From the NCBI GenBank assembly GCA_019914995.1, contig CM034130.1:7316001-7380000 (forward strand): a DNA stretch of 64,000 bases. Reading direction: 5' to 3'. Below, one piece after another: positions 11,901-21,878 of the stretch. The notes beneath the pieces are model-generated. The model was not told the DNA's origin and did not search any database. It saw only the letters and a list, made by a program, of their open reading frames with translations. Origin of the DNA: Acanthochlamys bracteata (taxonomy: Eukaryota; Streptophyta; Magnoliopsida; Pandanales; Velloziaceae). Position numbers and translations under genes: made by a program. How positions within the stretch are numbered: the stretch's first letter is position 1; every line of letters begins with the position of its first letter.

Positions 11901-12868
11901 CATAGATGGGAGTGTTGTGGAATTCAGTAAAATTGCTGCAGCACCTTTTGACTGGGATTACTATAGATATCCTTGGGTTTTGTCTTAGCCCTACAACTTT
12001 TAATTCAAAATCACCATGCTGTCTTTAGTTGTGATTACCATCACTTAAAGAGTATTTTTTGCTTGATCATTATTCTTTTCTACACTATTAAGTAGCATAA
12101 CAGCATCAATTATTATTTGCTAGTTTCCGGTTAGACCATTTTGAGACAAATTTTAATGATGTTGGCTAGTTTCTATATCATTTTGCAATCAAATTCACTA
12201 ATTTCAGATTATAAGCCCTTCATCAAGTAGAAATATGTTCCTGTACCCTTGGTGGAAGAAAATAAGCAAGTGAATAAGCAAATGTTGTATTTTCAAGATT
12301 TATCAAATTCAAATCAACACTAGTCTTTCAACTGTTGAGAGGCAAAGCACATAACAGTTCATGCAACAGTGATGACCGTTATGACTCTCCCTAGTATTTG
12401 CAGCACTACAAAAATTATTACTTCTCCACATCTGTTGTTCATGGAGTACTTCAAATATATTATATATTCAACTTCTGCATTAACGTCATACGTAGAGGAA
12501 TTACTCTAGTCCATCAAGAATGTAAATGATGGTTGCTTAGGTAGTGTAGGTTTTTTTGTATTCATGGGGACTAAAGTCAAAGTTGCACCTGAAATAATAT
12601 TAGGTTTCGCTTCTAGGTAAGATATTAGGTTTTGCTTCTAGGTAAGATATTAGGTTGCTTCTATGTATGAGTAATGCTCTATTCATGTATTGAATGTCCT
12701 AAATTTCGGGTGTTTAACATGCCTATAGTTTTGTGTAATGAGCACTGTGGTAGGGAGACTTGAATCTTCTCATTCATCAAGCAGTTCTCTTTCCTTAACA
12801 TTTGGTTTACAACAGCAGCTGTGCAGGAGAAGTATATGAAGGATGATGAAATTATGAAGGATCCATAG
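8951..12868 (+). CDS. QQT1: GPN-loop GTPase 2 (QQT1-type)
   Basis: A small GTPase of the GPN family. In yeast and animals GPN2 assists cytoplasmic assembly and nuclear import of RNA polymerase II, and the plant homologue QUATRE-QUART1 is needed for early embryo divisions. Exons: 8951-9042, 9990-10034, 10132-10211, 10351-10425, 10750-10853, 10957-11113, 11191-11278, 11663-11735, 11836-11966, 12811-12868. They sum to 903 nt, a 300-aa product, the usual GPN2 length, with every phase consistent. Motifs: P-loop GPPGSGKTT at residues 9-17, the diagnostic GPN triplet at 69-71, G3 DFPGQ at 104-108 and G4 SKID at 173-176. The C terminus ends in a charged [13 protein letters not shown]. Introns 2 and 9 carry U12-type signals and intron 8 is GC-AG; these are described separately. 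The GPN triplet and C terminus favour GPN2 over GPN1 or GPN3. Confidence 0.95.
10035..10131 (+). other. Candidate U12-type GT-AG intron (GPN2 intron 2)
   Basis: This 97-bp intron begins GTATCCTTT, identical to the U12 5' splice-site consensus. It carries TTTTCTTAACT at 10103-10113, close to the U12 branch site TTCCTTAAC, with the branch A about 20 nt from the terminal AG. Removing it restores [11 protein letters not shown] across the junction, as conserved in GPN2 proteins. Confidence 0.82.
11736..11835 (+). other. GC-AG intron (GPN2 intron 8)
   Basis: This 100-bp intron begins CAG|GCAATC and ends TTTCAG|GAT. Reading frame and family sequence ([13 protein letters not shown]) leave no room for a nearby GT donor, so a GC donor is the simplest reading. 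Confidence 0.7.
11967..12810 (+). other. Candidate U12-type AT-AC intron (GPN2 intron 9)
   Basis: This 844-bp intron opens with ATATCCTTGG (U12 AT-AC consensus ATATCCTT). It contains a perfect U12 branch site TTCCTTAAC at 12791-12799 and ends TTTGGTTTAC. The branch A lies about 12 nt from the terminal AC. The exons then join as [18 protein letters not shown], the conserved GPN2 C terminus. No GT-AG pair in this stretch gives that frame. It also contains a 25-bp tandem repeat. Confidence 0.88.
12597..12666 (+). repeat. 25-bp tandem repeat inside the AT-AC intron
   Basis: About 2.7 copies of a 25-bp unit begin at 12597, 12622 and 12647. Each starts atattaggtt and the first two end ttctaggtaag. 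Copies differ by one substitution or a short deletion. The units contain a GGTAAG donor-like hexamer. Confidence 0.8.
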
Positions 12869-13964
12869 GTGAGGCAAAACCATATATTGCAGCATGATGC
12901 AGGATTGCATTCAAGATTGTCAGTTTCTTGTATTTCCTCTTAATCTTGCTGTTGTGTGTAGGACCTATTTGCATCCTAGCTTGGGTATAGGAGGTGCTAC
13001 TGGTTTCTGGACATGAGGGTTATTTGGGATAAACTTTTGTAGCTGTATCTAGAGTAAAATCAAACGAAGCTATGACTTCTGCATTTACCATCTTTCTTTT
13101 GTATTACACTTTTATAATGTGATCAATGGCTTTACTTGAAGTGAAACAGATGGATGGTCTGAACAGGAACTGTAGACATCTGTAAAGTAAGTTTCAAGAT
13201 ATTTTTACCATTTTGTGGTGCTGAATAAAGTATTTTGATGAAAAACTTGGTTTGCAATAATTAACTTGGATTGAATGATTGCATGTACTGAATTATCGAC
13301 GTTTCTTTGTAGCACATAAGATGGCCATGCTTTATTTTACATGGTGTTGTAAAACATGATGCTAGCACAGGCAAACCAGTTTTATTTTTAAAAAATACGC
13401 TCTTCAGGTATGAACTGTACTATAGAAGTGGCGCAAGCATGGATGAAGTTCCTGCTTCATGTGCTATGATACAGGATATGTTTGATGATAAGGCCCGTTC
13501 GTTGAGTATGAGTTATACTCTTGTTCTAGTGAGCATTATGTTATAGTGCTGGTATCTAAATAGCAATATTATTGTTGTTGTCAGACAATGAGCAGGCTAT
13601 TGCTATTGCTGTTTTCATCTTTTCTGGGTACAAGAGAGAACATTTGATTACATGGTGTACTCTTACCTCTTTCAGTGTTGACATCTCAACACCCCAGTGC
13701 CATGGCCTATGTTGCAGACGATGTTCCTGAACCAAAGTTCTTTTTTTCTTTCCTGTTCTTCTCAATTTTAAGGTGTAAAGTAACTCAAAATAATTTGTAG
13801 GAGTTGATCGCCGGATTGATTTCCAATATTAACGAATTGGTGCCTTTCATTGGTCTTTAGAGCTTGGTTGATTGATAAGATAGAACTTTGAAGAATTCTG
13901 TTTGTGTATGTCGTCCAGAAGCCGAAAGCTTCGGGTTTAAGATGGATAAGAAACAGATGTAAGA
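12869..13964. other. GPN2 3' region up to the retrotransposon
   Basis: The 3' UTR of GPN2 probably occupies the first few hundred bases. No complete gene is visible. A short open stretch after an acceptor-like TTCAG at 13404 and another ending at 13858 might be alternative 3' exons or chance frames; neither matches a family I know. Confidence 0.35.
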
Positions 13965-14482
13965 TGTCACGGGCCTAGAGTTTTATCTTGGCTCGTGCGG
14001 CACTTAGTCACGATGTTTTATAGCTAAGTCAGTCTTTACCCAAAAGAGCTATCAAAGATAGCTAAAGACTTTGTGGCAAGAAGGGACTTAAGAGAAGAGA
14101 TGAAAGCTTGAAAGAGAGAACTTTGAAGAGAAAGCTTTATATAGCTATGTTTGTATTACAACTCTTGCTTGATGCCCCCAAATGAGGGCTCATCCTCTCT
14201 ATTTATAGCTTCTCCATCCCCTCAATGGACGGTGGAGATTATTTTGATCGGACGGTGGAGAATATATGATCCAGAAAGTTCTTATAAAATATCCCTTATA
14301 AGAGTCTCCACTTTTCTAGAGTATTCTCTAGCCTACTCTAGATTTATGCCAACTATCCTTTGTCTAGAGTATTCTATCATACTCTAAACTTGGCTTATGT
14401 ACAAGACAATTTATCTAGGCAAAAAGTATTTTATTAAGATAATTTGAGTGGGGAGAAGGGTCAAAATAACCATACCGTGATA
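13965..14482 (-). repeat. 3' LTR of the chromovirus
   Basis: 518 bp, matching 19165-19682 over its full length. On the element's strand it begins TATCACGG rather than TGTCACGG, so the terminal TG has mutated, and it ends CCGTGACA. Confidence 0.93.
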
Positions 14483-14494
14483 TTCTCCCCCACC
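14483..14494 (-). other. Polypurine tract of the chromovirus
   Basis: On the minus strand this reads GGTGGGGGAGAA directly upstream of the 3' LTR, the position and composition expected of the plus-strand primer. It abuts the pol stop codon at 14494-14496. Confidence 0.85.
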
Positions 14495-17400
14495 TATTCC
14501 GCGATGTCCTCAGCGCAATGAGATGCTTTGGCGGAATTTTTATATCTTTGGCTGAAATTGCCATAAGTGAGTTCGTGCTCCCAACTTGCCTCACTATCGG
14601 GTTGTCCTCTCCACTTTACCAAGTACTCCGTGTAGCTTGGATGGGAATCACGTCGTGGAATAACTCGATGGGCCAAATTTTCCTCCACATCTCGTTCTTG
14701 TGAAGTGGCGATGGAGGTGGGAGCTCTTGAGGATTCACTTCTAATTGGATCCTCTTTATCGGCATGGTATGGCTTCAAGAGGCTAACGTGAAATACCGGA
14801 TGAATTTCTAAATGTGAAGATAACCTTATCCGGTAAGCCATCTTGCCGATCCTCTTCTTAATGGGAAATGGTTTTTCATACCTCCGTATAAGACCTCTAT
14901 GTAGCTTTTGTAGATGATGAAATGTGCGGGCTTGATGGGGAAGGAGTTTTACCATGACTAAGTCTTCTACGTTGAATTCTTGGTGCCTTCGTTTGTGGTC
15001 CACCCATTTCTTCATCTTCTTTGTTACCTTTGCCAAGTAGGATCGAGCAAGTTTCGCCTCCTCTTGCCAGCCTTTGGCAAACTTGTATGCCGATGGACTC
15101 TTCCCCTTGTATCCAGTGGCAATGGTGTGTGGAGTCATGGGTTGTTGTCCTTGCACCAGCTCAAATAGATTTGTCCCAATTGACTCGCTTTTTTGTAAGT
15201 TATACGAGAATTGGGCGATATCCAGCAATCTTACCCAATCTCGTTGGTTGGCACTTACGTAATGTCTCAAATATACCTCCAACAAGGCATTGACTCTTTC
15301 GGTTTGGCCATCGATTTGTGGGTGGAAGCTAGTGGAGAAGTTGAGCTTGGATCCCAATATCTTGAATAACTCCGTCCAAAATCTCCTGATGAATCGGGTG
15401 TCGCGATCGCTTATAATGGTTTGTGGAATTCTCCAATATTTTACCACATGCAGAAAGAATAGTCGCACCGCATCTTCAGCATTGAACTTGGTTGGTACGG
15501 GGATAGATACTCCATATTTACTGAAGCAATCTACCACGACCATAATATTACCACATCTCTTAGATTTTGGTAATCCTATAATGAAGTCCATAGAGACACT
15601 TTCCCATGGTCTCTCGGGAATAGGCAAAGGTTCCAATAGACCTGCTGGACGGTGTTGGTCTATCTTGTCTTGTTGGCATACAAGACAAGTCTTCACATAG
15701 AGCATAATATCGTCCTTCATTTGTGGCCAATAGTATGCATCTTCTACAAGGGCTATCGTTCGATGCATACCTGGATGTCCTACCCATTTGGAGTCGTGGC
15801 ATTCCTTGATGATCTCCTTCCTCAAGCCTCCCCATTTCGGTACGTATAAGCGTCCCCCTTTGGTAGTGAGTACGTCATCATCTAGCCAAAACTTGCGGGT
15901 CTTGCCTTGACTTGCAAGTTCTTTTAGTTGTTTAGCTTGTGGGTCATACTCTATCCCTTCCTTAATGCGCTCCACCAAAGGAAATAATGGTTGGGTAATG
16001 GCAGCTAGTTCAGCTTTCCTGCTTAATGCATCGGCTACCAAGTTGGCCTTTCCAGATTTATACTCTATGGTGAAGTCGAACTCTGTCAAAAATTCTTGCC
16101 ACCTAGCTTGCTTAGGGGATAGCTTCTTTTGGTTGAGGAAATAGCTGATGGCCATGTTGTCCGTCTTGACAATAAACTTAGAGCCCAACAAGTAATGCCT
16201 CCAAGTTCTCAAACAATGCACCGCTGCGGTCATCTCCTTTTCTTGGACCGTGTGGCGACGCTCGGTGTCGTTGAGCTTTCGGCTCTCATAGGCAATAGGA
16301 TGACCATCCTGCATCAACACACCACCAATTGCAAAATCAGAAGCATCTGTGTGTACCTCATAACTCTTGGTGTGATCCGGGAGGGCCAACACGGGTTCTT
16401 CCATCACAGCTTTCTTTAGTGCTTCGAATGCTTCTTGGCACTTGGTATTTCAATCCCACGTGCTGTTCTTTTTGAGAAGATCGATTAATAAGGCTGCTAT
16501 GGAGGAGTAACTCCGGATAAACCGCCTATAGTAGTTGACTAAACCCAAGAAGGATCTCAACTCAGGTACCTTCTTTAGCGGTTCCCAATCCTGGGTTGCC
16601 TTTACCTTAGTCTTGTCCATACGAAGCATTCCTTTACCAATAATATGCCCCAAGAATGTGACTTCCTGTTGAGCAAAAGCACACTTTTCTTTCTTCACAT
16701 ATAACTCATTCTCTCTTAGGATTTGGAAGACTTGGTGTAAATGTTGAACATGTTCTTGTAGTGTTTTACTATACACTACAATGTCGTCCAAATATACTAC
16801 AACAAACTGATCCAAGAATCTTTGGAAGACTTTGTTCATAAGTGTGCAAAATGTGGCCGGGGAATTTGTTAATCCAAAGGGCATGACCAAAAATTCGAAT
16901 GAGCCATACCGATGACACATGCTGTTTTAGGCTCATCTCTTCGGCAATCCTTACTTGGTAGTAGCCCGACCTCAAGTCCAACTTTGAGAACCAACGTGCT
17001 TCTCCCAATTGATCAAATAAGTCCGCGATCAATGGGATTGGATACTTGTTCTTGACTGTGATCTTGTTGAGCGCCCGATAATCTACACATAGTCGGAGAG
17101 ACCCATCATGCTTCTTCTGGAACAGCACGGGTGCACCATAAGGAGCCTTTGACGGCTGGATGTATTCTGTGTCCAACAATTTCTTTAGTTGCCGTCTCAA
17201 CTCTTCTAGTTCCGACAGAGCCATCCGATAAGGTACTGCAGCAGGAGGCTTTGTGCCAGGTTCCAACTCGATGTGGTGATCCACCTCCCTTTTTGGTGGC
17301 AATTTTTTTGGCAATTCCGACGGCATAACATCCTTGAACTCTTCAAGGACCTCCTTGATTTTCCCTGGCAGTTCGATCGAGTGGGTCGGTCCTTCCTCCT

Positions 17401-18000
17401 TAAATGCGGCCAGAAAAGTAGGTTGTGCCTTCTTGACGTCCTTACAAAGTTGCATGGCAGAAATGTTTTTAGTTTGAAAGCTTATTTCTCGCGATAAAAG
17501 TACCATACAAGTATTCCCTTCTTCCAAAATACACAGTGTTGGCAAAGGGAATAGGTACGGCCTCTACATGATCCATAAACTCTATACAAAGAACTATAGA
17601 ATAATCGTCCATAGGCACAATGGAAAAGTCCATAAGGCCAGACCACTCACCTAGGCAAGCCTTCACTCCATGAGCAACACCCCAAAATTGATTTGGGCTC
17701 AGAGTTTACCGCCTTAAGCCATCCTTACCTCTTCTCATACCGGATACCGAGCTTTTTAGCCTATTTCTCCTCGAGGAAGTTGTGGGTAGCCTCCATGTCC
17801 ACCAAGGCGCGGACCTCGTGTCCACCGATTTTGGTCATCACGTATAGTCGCCCCTTCTCCTCGCGCTTCGGTATCTCGACTTTGGCTTTGACGGCATTGA
17901 GGATTTGCAAAGAGCCCATCTTTGTTTCCTCGTGTGTTGGTGTTTCACTTGACTCGATCAATGCCGAGAGTTTGCTTCGCTTTGGACATTCTCTTACCAT
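14494..18000 (-). pseudogene. Chromovirus pol: protease, RT, RNase H, integrase, chromodomain (broken)
   Basis: The longest intact frame (14494-16407) holds RNase H (HTDASDFAIGGVL, conserved Asp present), the integrase HHCC zinc finger (C-LVC pair), the DDE core (MDFIIGLPKS, IISDRDTRF) and a C-terminal chromodomain (EYLVKWRG...SEASWE). The reverse transcriptase lies at 16450-17545 with the catalytic YLDD. Breaks seen: a TGA at 16450-16452 between RT and RNase H, a frame change near 16920 inside RT, and further breaks upstream of 17545. The aspartic protease (17761-18000) keeps the active-site Asp but reads DMEAT where family members read D-S/T-G-A-T, so it should be inactive. A zinc knuckle C-x2-C-x4-H-x4-C spans about 17985-18027. 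Confidence 0.9.
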
Positions 18001-18224
18001 GTGAGGTCCATCACAAAGGAAGCATTCAAAGTCGGCTTTCCGCTACGGTGGCTTCCTTGGTTTTTGCTAGAGCTTGGCTTGGACTTTGTTGGGTCATATG
18101 TCACCTCCTTGACATGGTGGGTGTCTCCCCCACCTTTGCCCTTAAAGTTCTTTTGAGGCTTATTTTTTTCGGGCTTTTTGAACTCGATTAGGGACTCGGC
18201 TATAGCGATGACAGAGTTGAGGTC

Positions 18225-19163
18225 TTAGGGTCCCCTACGTTGGATTTCCATCATAACCCATGTTTGTAATCCATTCATGAAGGTGAAAAGGGCCTCCTTG
18301 TCTGGTAAGTCGAGGATCTCCAGAATCAATTCTGAAAATTCCTTGACGTAGTCCCTAATGCTGCCCTTTTGTGTTAGGCGTCGAAGTTTGGCCCTAGCTT
18401 CATTTTCGGCATTCTCCGGGTAGAACTGCCGCTTGAGTTCTCTTTTGAACTCATCCCATGTGGCAATAATGCAAGCACCCCTTTCAATTTCACCATGCTT
18501 CCGTCTCCACCATACCATAGCTGTGTCATCGAGGTAAAGGGTGGCATGGTCGATCTTACCAACATTCCCTGTGATGTTAGCGCTCCTAAAGAGTTACTTC
18601 AAGCTCCACAGAAAATTATCAATTTTTTTTGCGTTCCTCGCGCCCTTGTAAGCCTTGGGTTTAGGAACTTCTACTTCGGTAGAAGTTGATGTTGAGGGCA
18701 TGGCAGCAACTCCTCCTTATGTAACCGCTATTTTGCAAAGGGCCCAATCTCCTTTGATGTCACTCAACTCGATAGCTAATCTTATGACCTCTTCCCTAAA
18801 GGCCGCAACATCTGTCCTAAGAGCATTAATATCACCAAGGAGAGAGTCTTTCAGGACCTTACCTTGGTTTGAGCAAGTGCCGGCCACCGTGTTCAAGGCG
18901 CCTTGCATTTCCTCGCGAAGCTCTTATTGTCCCTTTTCGAGCTTCTCAGTGCTTTGGCCCATATCATCGAACTGGTCCATTCTATTAGCAATAGCTAGCT
19001 CCACCTTGGCAAGTCTGGCAGTGACATCCGACATCACATTCCTAGACTTCTCCTTACGTTGCTTGGTGTCCTCGGGAGCTCTCTTTTCCATTTCCCGTCC
19101 CTCGAAGGTAGTAACATCACTACCACTAGCATCACCCAAGCCAAACGAAGGCTCTGATACCAC
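18225..19163 (-). pseudogene. Chromovirus gag (broken)
   Basis: The clearest part, 18225-18518, carries the retrotransposon gag signature WDEFKRELKRQFYPENAENE followed by RLTQKGSIRDYVKEFSELI, then ends at a premature TAA (18225-18227). Recognisable gag linker and the zinc knuckle follow in other frames. The N-terminal portion (18717-19163) is an acidic, Glu/Lys-rich, probably coiled-coil segment that starts just inside the primer binding site. Several frame changes separate the pieces. Confidence 0.82.
19151..19162 (-). other. Primer binding site (tRNA-iMet type)
   Basis: On the minus strand this reads TGGTATCAGAGC, the complement of the 3' end of initiator tRNA-Met used by many plant LTR elements. 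It lies 2 bases inside the 5' LTR. Confidence 0.93.
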
Positions 19164-19164
19164 T

Positions 19165-19682
19165 TGTCACGGCCTAGAGTTTTACCTTGGCTCGTGCGGC
19201 ACTTAGTCACGATCTTTTGTGGCTAAGTCAGCCTTTACCCAAAAGAGCTATCAAAGATAGCTAAAGACTTTGTGGCAAAAAAAGACTTAAGAGAAGAGAT
19301 GAAAGCTTGTAAGAGAAAACTTTGAAAAGAAAGATTTATATAGCTATGCTTGTATTACAACTCTTGCTTGATGTCCTCAAATGAGGGCTCACCCTCTCTA
19401 CTTATAGCTTCTCCACTCTCTCAACGAACGGTAGAGATTATTTTGATCGGACGGTAGAGAATACATGATTCAGAAAGTTCTTACAAAATATCCCTTACAA
19501 GAGTTTTCACTTTTCTAAAGTATTCTCTAGCCTATTCTAGATTTATGCCAACTATCTTTTTTTCTAGAGTATTCTACCATACTTTAAATTTAGCTTATAT
19601 ATAAGGCAATTTATCTAGATAAAAAATATTTTACCAAGATAATTTGAGTTGGGAGAAGGGTCAGAATAATCATACCGTGACA
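19165..19682 (-). repeat. 5' LTR of the chromovirus
   Basis: 518 bp with TG...CA ends intact on both sides. It contains the same ATATAGCTAT and AAAGAGCTATCAAAGATAGC landmarks as the 3' LTR. Confidence 0.94.
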
Positions 19683-20338
19683 AAGAGCATGATATCATCT
19701 CACCACAATAATTCAGGTGCAATCGAAGTTGATGTAGTACTAAGACGTGAAAATTGCATTATTAACGTTTTACCGCTTGAGAAAAAGAGAATGAGTTTTA
19801 GTAAACTGTAGAGTTCTTCAAGTACAAGCACTCTCAGGAAGTTGATAAGAATGAAGAAAAAAGGGAATAGAAAAATGATTATGTACAGCACTCAGTATAT
19901 AAATATCTATGCCTTCAACAATATCAGACTCCACGAAGGGTTGGGGAAGATTGGCGTTCCACAAAACTCCTCTGAGCTGGTACTTCCCCAAAGCAGTCGA
20001 TCAAAGAAGTTAGTACAATATTACCTGCTGTTAGAATCTAAAAACATACGTTTGTACCTGAAAATCTCTCGCATGTAACAGAAGTTAACATCTACTAATT
20101 TGACAACTAATTAAATCGAAGTTCCAAGTTCCAAATCTGCACCAAACACAATCATCAGCAGCGAAGGAATTAACCAATTGACGAATTTTCTACATCTCTA
20201 ACTAAATCTGATCATCCATTGAGTCTAACATACAAATCCAATCAGAAGCAGAGACCATTGAGTGGAAAACTTCATACTTATTTCATTTTGACTGCATCTT
20301 TATCCAGTCATCTGACCTGCTCTGGCTTTAAACAAATG

Positions 20339-20912
20339 TTAGAAATTCAAATCCCCTGAAAGAGGTACATAATTAGCCCACTTTGGCAAGAATGGACACT
20401 CAAGCTCCTGAACTTTCATTTTGAAATCTGAGGTCCTTGTAAGATTTTGAAGTCTCTGAGGAAAATATTCTCCAATGCTTGAAATATTGGCATCAAACCT
20501 GCCCTTAAGACTGCTAGATTTTATTCCATGAACCTGTTTAACGATATCTACAAGTTTGGCCTTTTCTTCATCTACTAACAAGTGACCGTCCAGGACATGA
20601 TCTGATGCTGAAACAATCTCCAGATATCCATGGACATTAAATTCCTTCTGAAGAGACCTAAGCCTTTGAGTAAAATCCCTGGAAAGATATTCCGCTTTTA
20701 GCATTTGATGCTGTTCTTATCATGGCTCTCCCATTGTGAACATTCACCGGAAACCTCTGTATTGTCTTGGTGACGTCAAACTTAAACATGCTTTCAATTG
20801 CATGATACCAATCATTGAAAATTATGAAGACAGCAGGAGCTCCGACCCGGCTCGGAGAGAAAGTTGCAAGACCATCAGGTATCACTTCTGTGGGAGCCAC
20901 TTTATCAACCAT
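20339..20912 (-). pseudogene. Frame-broken coding remnant, family not recognised
   Basis: Two overlapping minus-strand frames, 20658-20912 (starting MVDKVAPTEVIPDG) and 20339-20704 (ending KWANYVPLSGDLNF), look like one protein of about 190 residues interrupted once near 20700. The switch falls at an AAAA run; one base fewer there would make the frame continuous. Composition is protein-like, with no low-complexity stretch. I do not recognise the family. It may be the last exon of a decayed gene, a live exon with an assembly error, or the 3' part of a gene whose other exons I cannot see. No promoter or upstream exon was identified. Confidence 0.4.
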
Positions 20913-21878
20913 CCATTAGGGCTTTAATATAATCTCTCTGCTTTCTAAATTCTAACCAATGAACTGAAACACGAACACCAGTTCAGGATCTCCAGCTCAA
21001 GTTCTATTGTGGCCTTTGCAACTGATTCAAACCCCAATTTTAGGCACTAGATAAAGATTCTTATTAGCAACTATTGCCTCTAGCTGATTGCTATCACAAT
21101 CCAGCATAGACTTCCATTCTCATCATTCTGTAAGTAATTGGACAATGGGCGGTATGAAAATTTTTTATTTGAAACACAAAATACTAAACAAGATAAACGC
21201 ACCAACAGATATCAATGTTTCGAAGTGCTTTACAAAAAAAAATTTAACAAAAAATCTTTTATTTTTTATTGAAAAACAAATTCTGTTTTATAAAAAAATA
21301 ATTAAATAAAATTTTATGATATAAAATTTTATTTATTTATAAATTTTTAAATAAATTATAAAAAATATTATAAAATTTTAAAAATAAAAAATAAAAAATT
21401 AGAATGACAAAAAGTAAAAAATCCTAAACCTCTAAACTCTAAAGCAAAGCTAAACACTGCCTGCATATGCATAATGTTTCACGCTACTATGATTATCAGC
21501 ATATAATGATTCCTTGACTTGAGTCAATGGTACCTGAATTGATGCCTATAGAATATACAGCAATGAGTCCTCTACATGTTGCAAGTGAAGTCAATTCACT
21601 CAGTTCCAGAACTATATTAACAGGGTTTCATGACACTCAAAAACTGAAAACCATACAACATATGTCGAATTTCTGCTACACACTGCCAACCTCAAGATAT
21701 TACACAGATGGACACTACAAATGCTACAGCCCTCAGTGATATACACAGGAAGAAACAATCTTCTCAAATACATGCTAAGTAACCGCTTTTATTTCTGTGA
21801 GCACAGTGTACAATCAAATCAAGCTGATTACCACATTTTAATATGACAATTAGCACCAATGTGTCCTCATGTAAGTGA
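20913..21878. other. Spacer downstream of TOL
   Basis: No gene seen. It contains an AT-rich family-A-like repeat at about 21222-21400. The right end probably includes the TOL 3' UTR. Confidence 0.4.
21222..21400 (+). repeat. MITE-like element, family A (partial)
   Basis: AT-rich stretch with the family-A order of words, including AATAAAATTTTATGATATAAAATTTT and then TTTTTAAATAAATTATAAAAAATATT. The ends are poorly preserved. Confidence 0.35.

Larger units (their letters stand above)
13965..19682 (-). mobile_element. Ty3/gypsy chromovirus LTR retrotransposon, decayed
   Basis: A complete but inactive element, transcribed leftward. It has two 518-bp LTRs (TGTCACGG...CCGTGACA), a tRNA-iMet-type primer binding site beside the right LTR, a polypurine tract beside the left LTR, and gag-protease-RT-RNaseH-integrase in that order. 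A 4-bp AAGA flanks both ends (13961-13964 and 19683-19686), probably a worn target duplication. The integrase ends in a chromodomain, which defines chromoviruses; I cannot fix the clade (Reina, Tekay or Galadriel type). By eye about 50 differences separate the LTRs, mostly transitions, so the insertion is not recent. Nonsense codons and frameshifts break gag and pol, so it is not autonomous. Confidence 0.95.

Noticed and set aside
13390-13860. Additional 3' coding exons of GPN2
   Set aside because: The ten-exon model already ends with the conserved GPN2 C terminus and a stop; these stretches match nothing I know.
14980-16419. Several plus-strand frames inside the retrotransposon
   Set aside because: They are antisense shadows of the integrase and RNase H frame.
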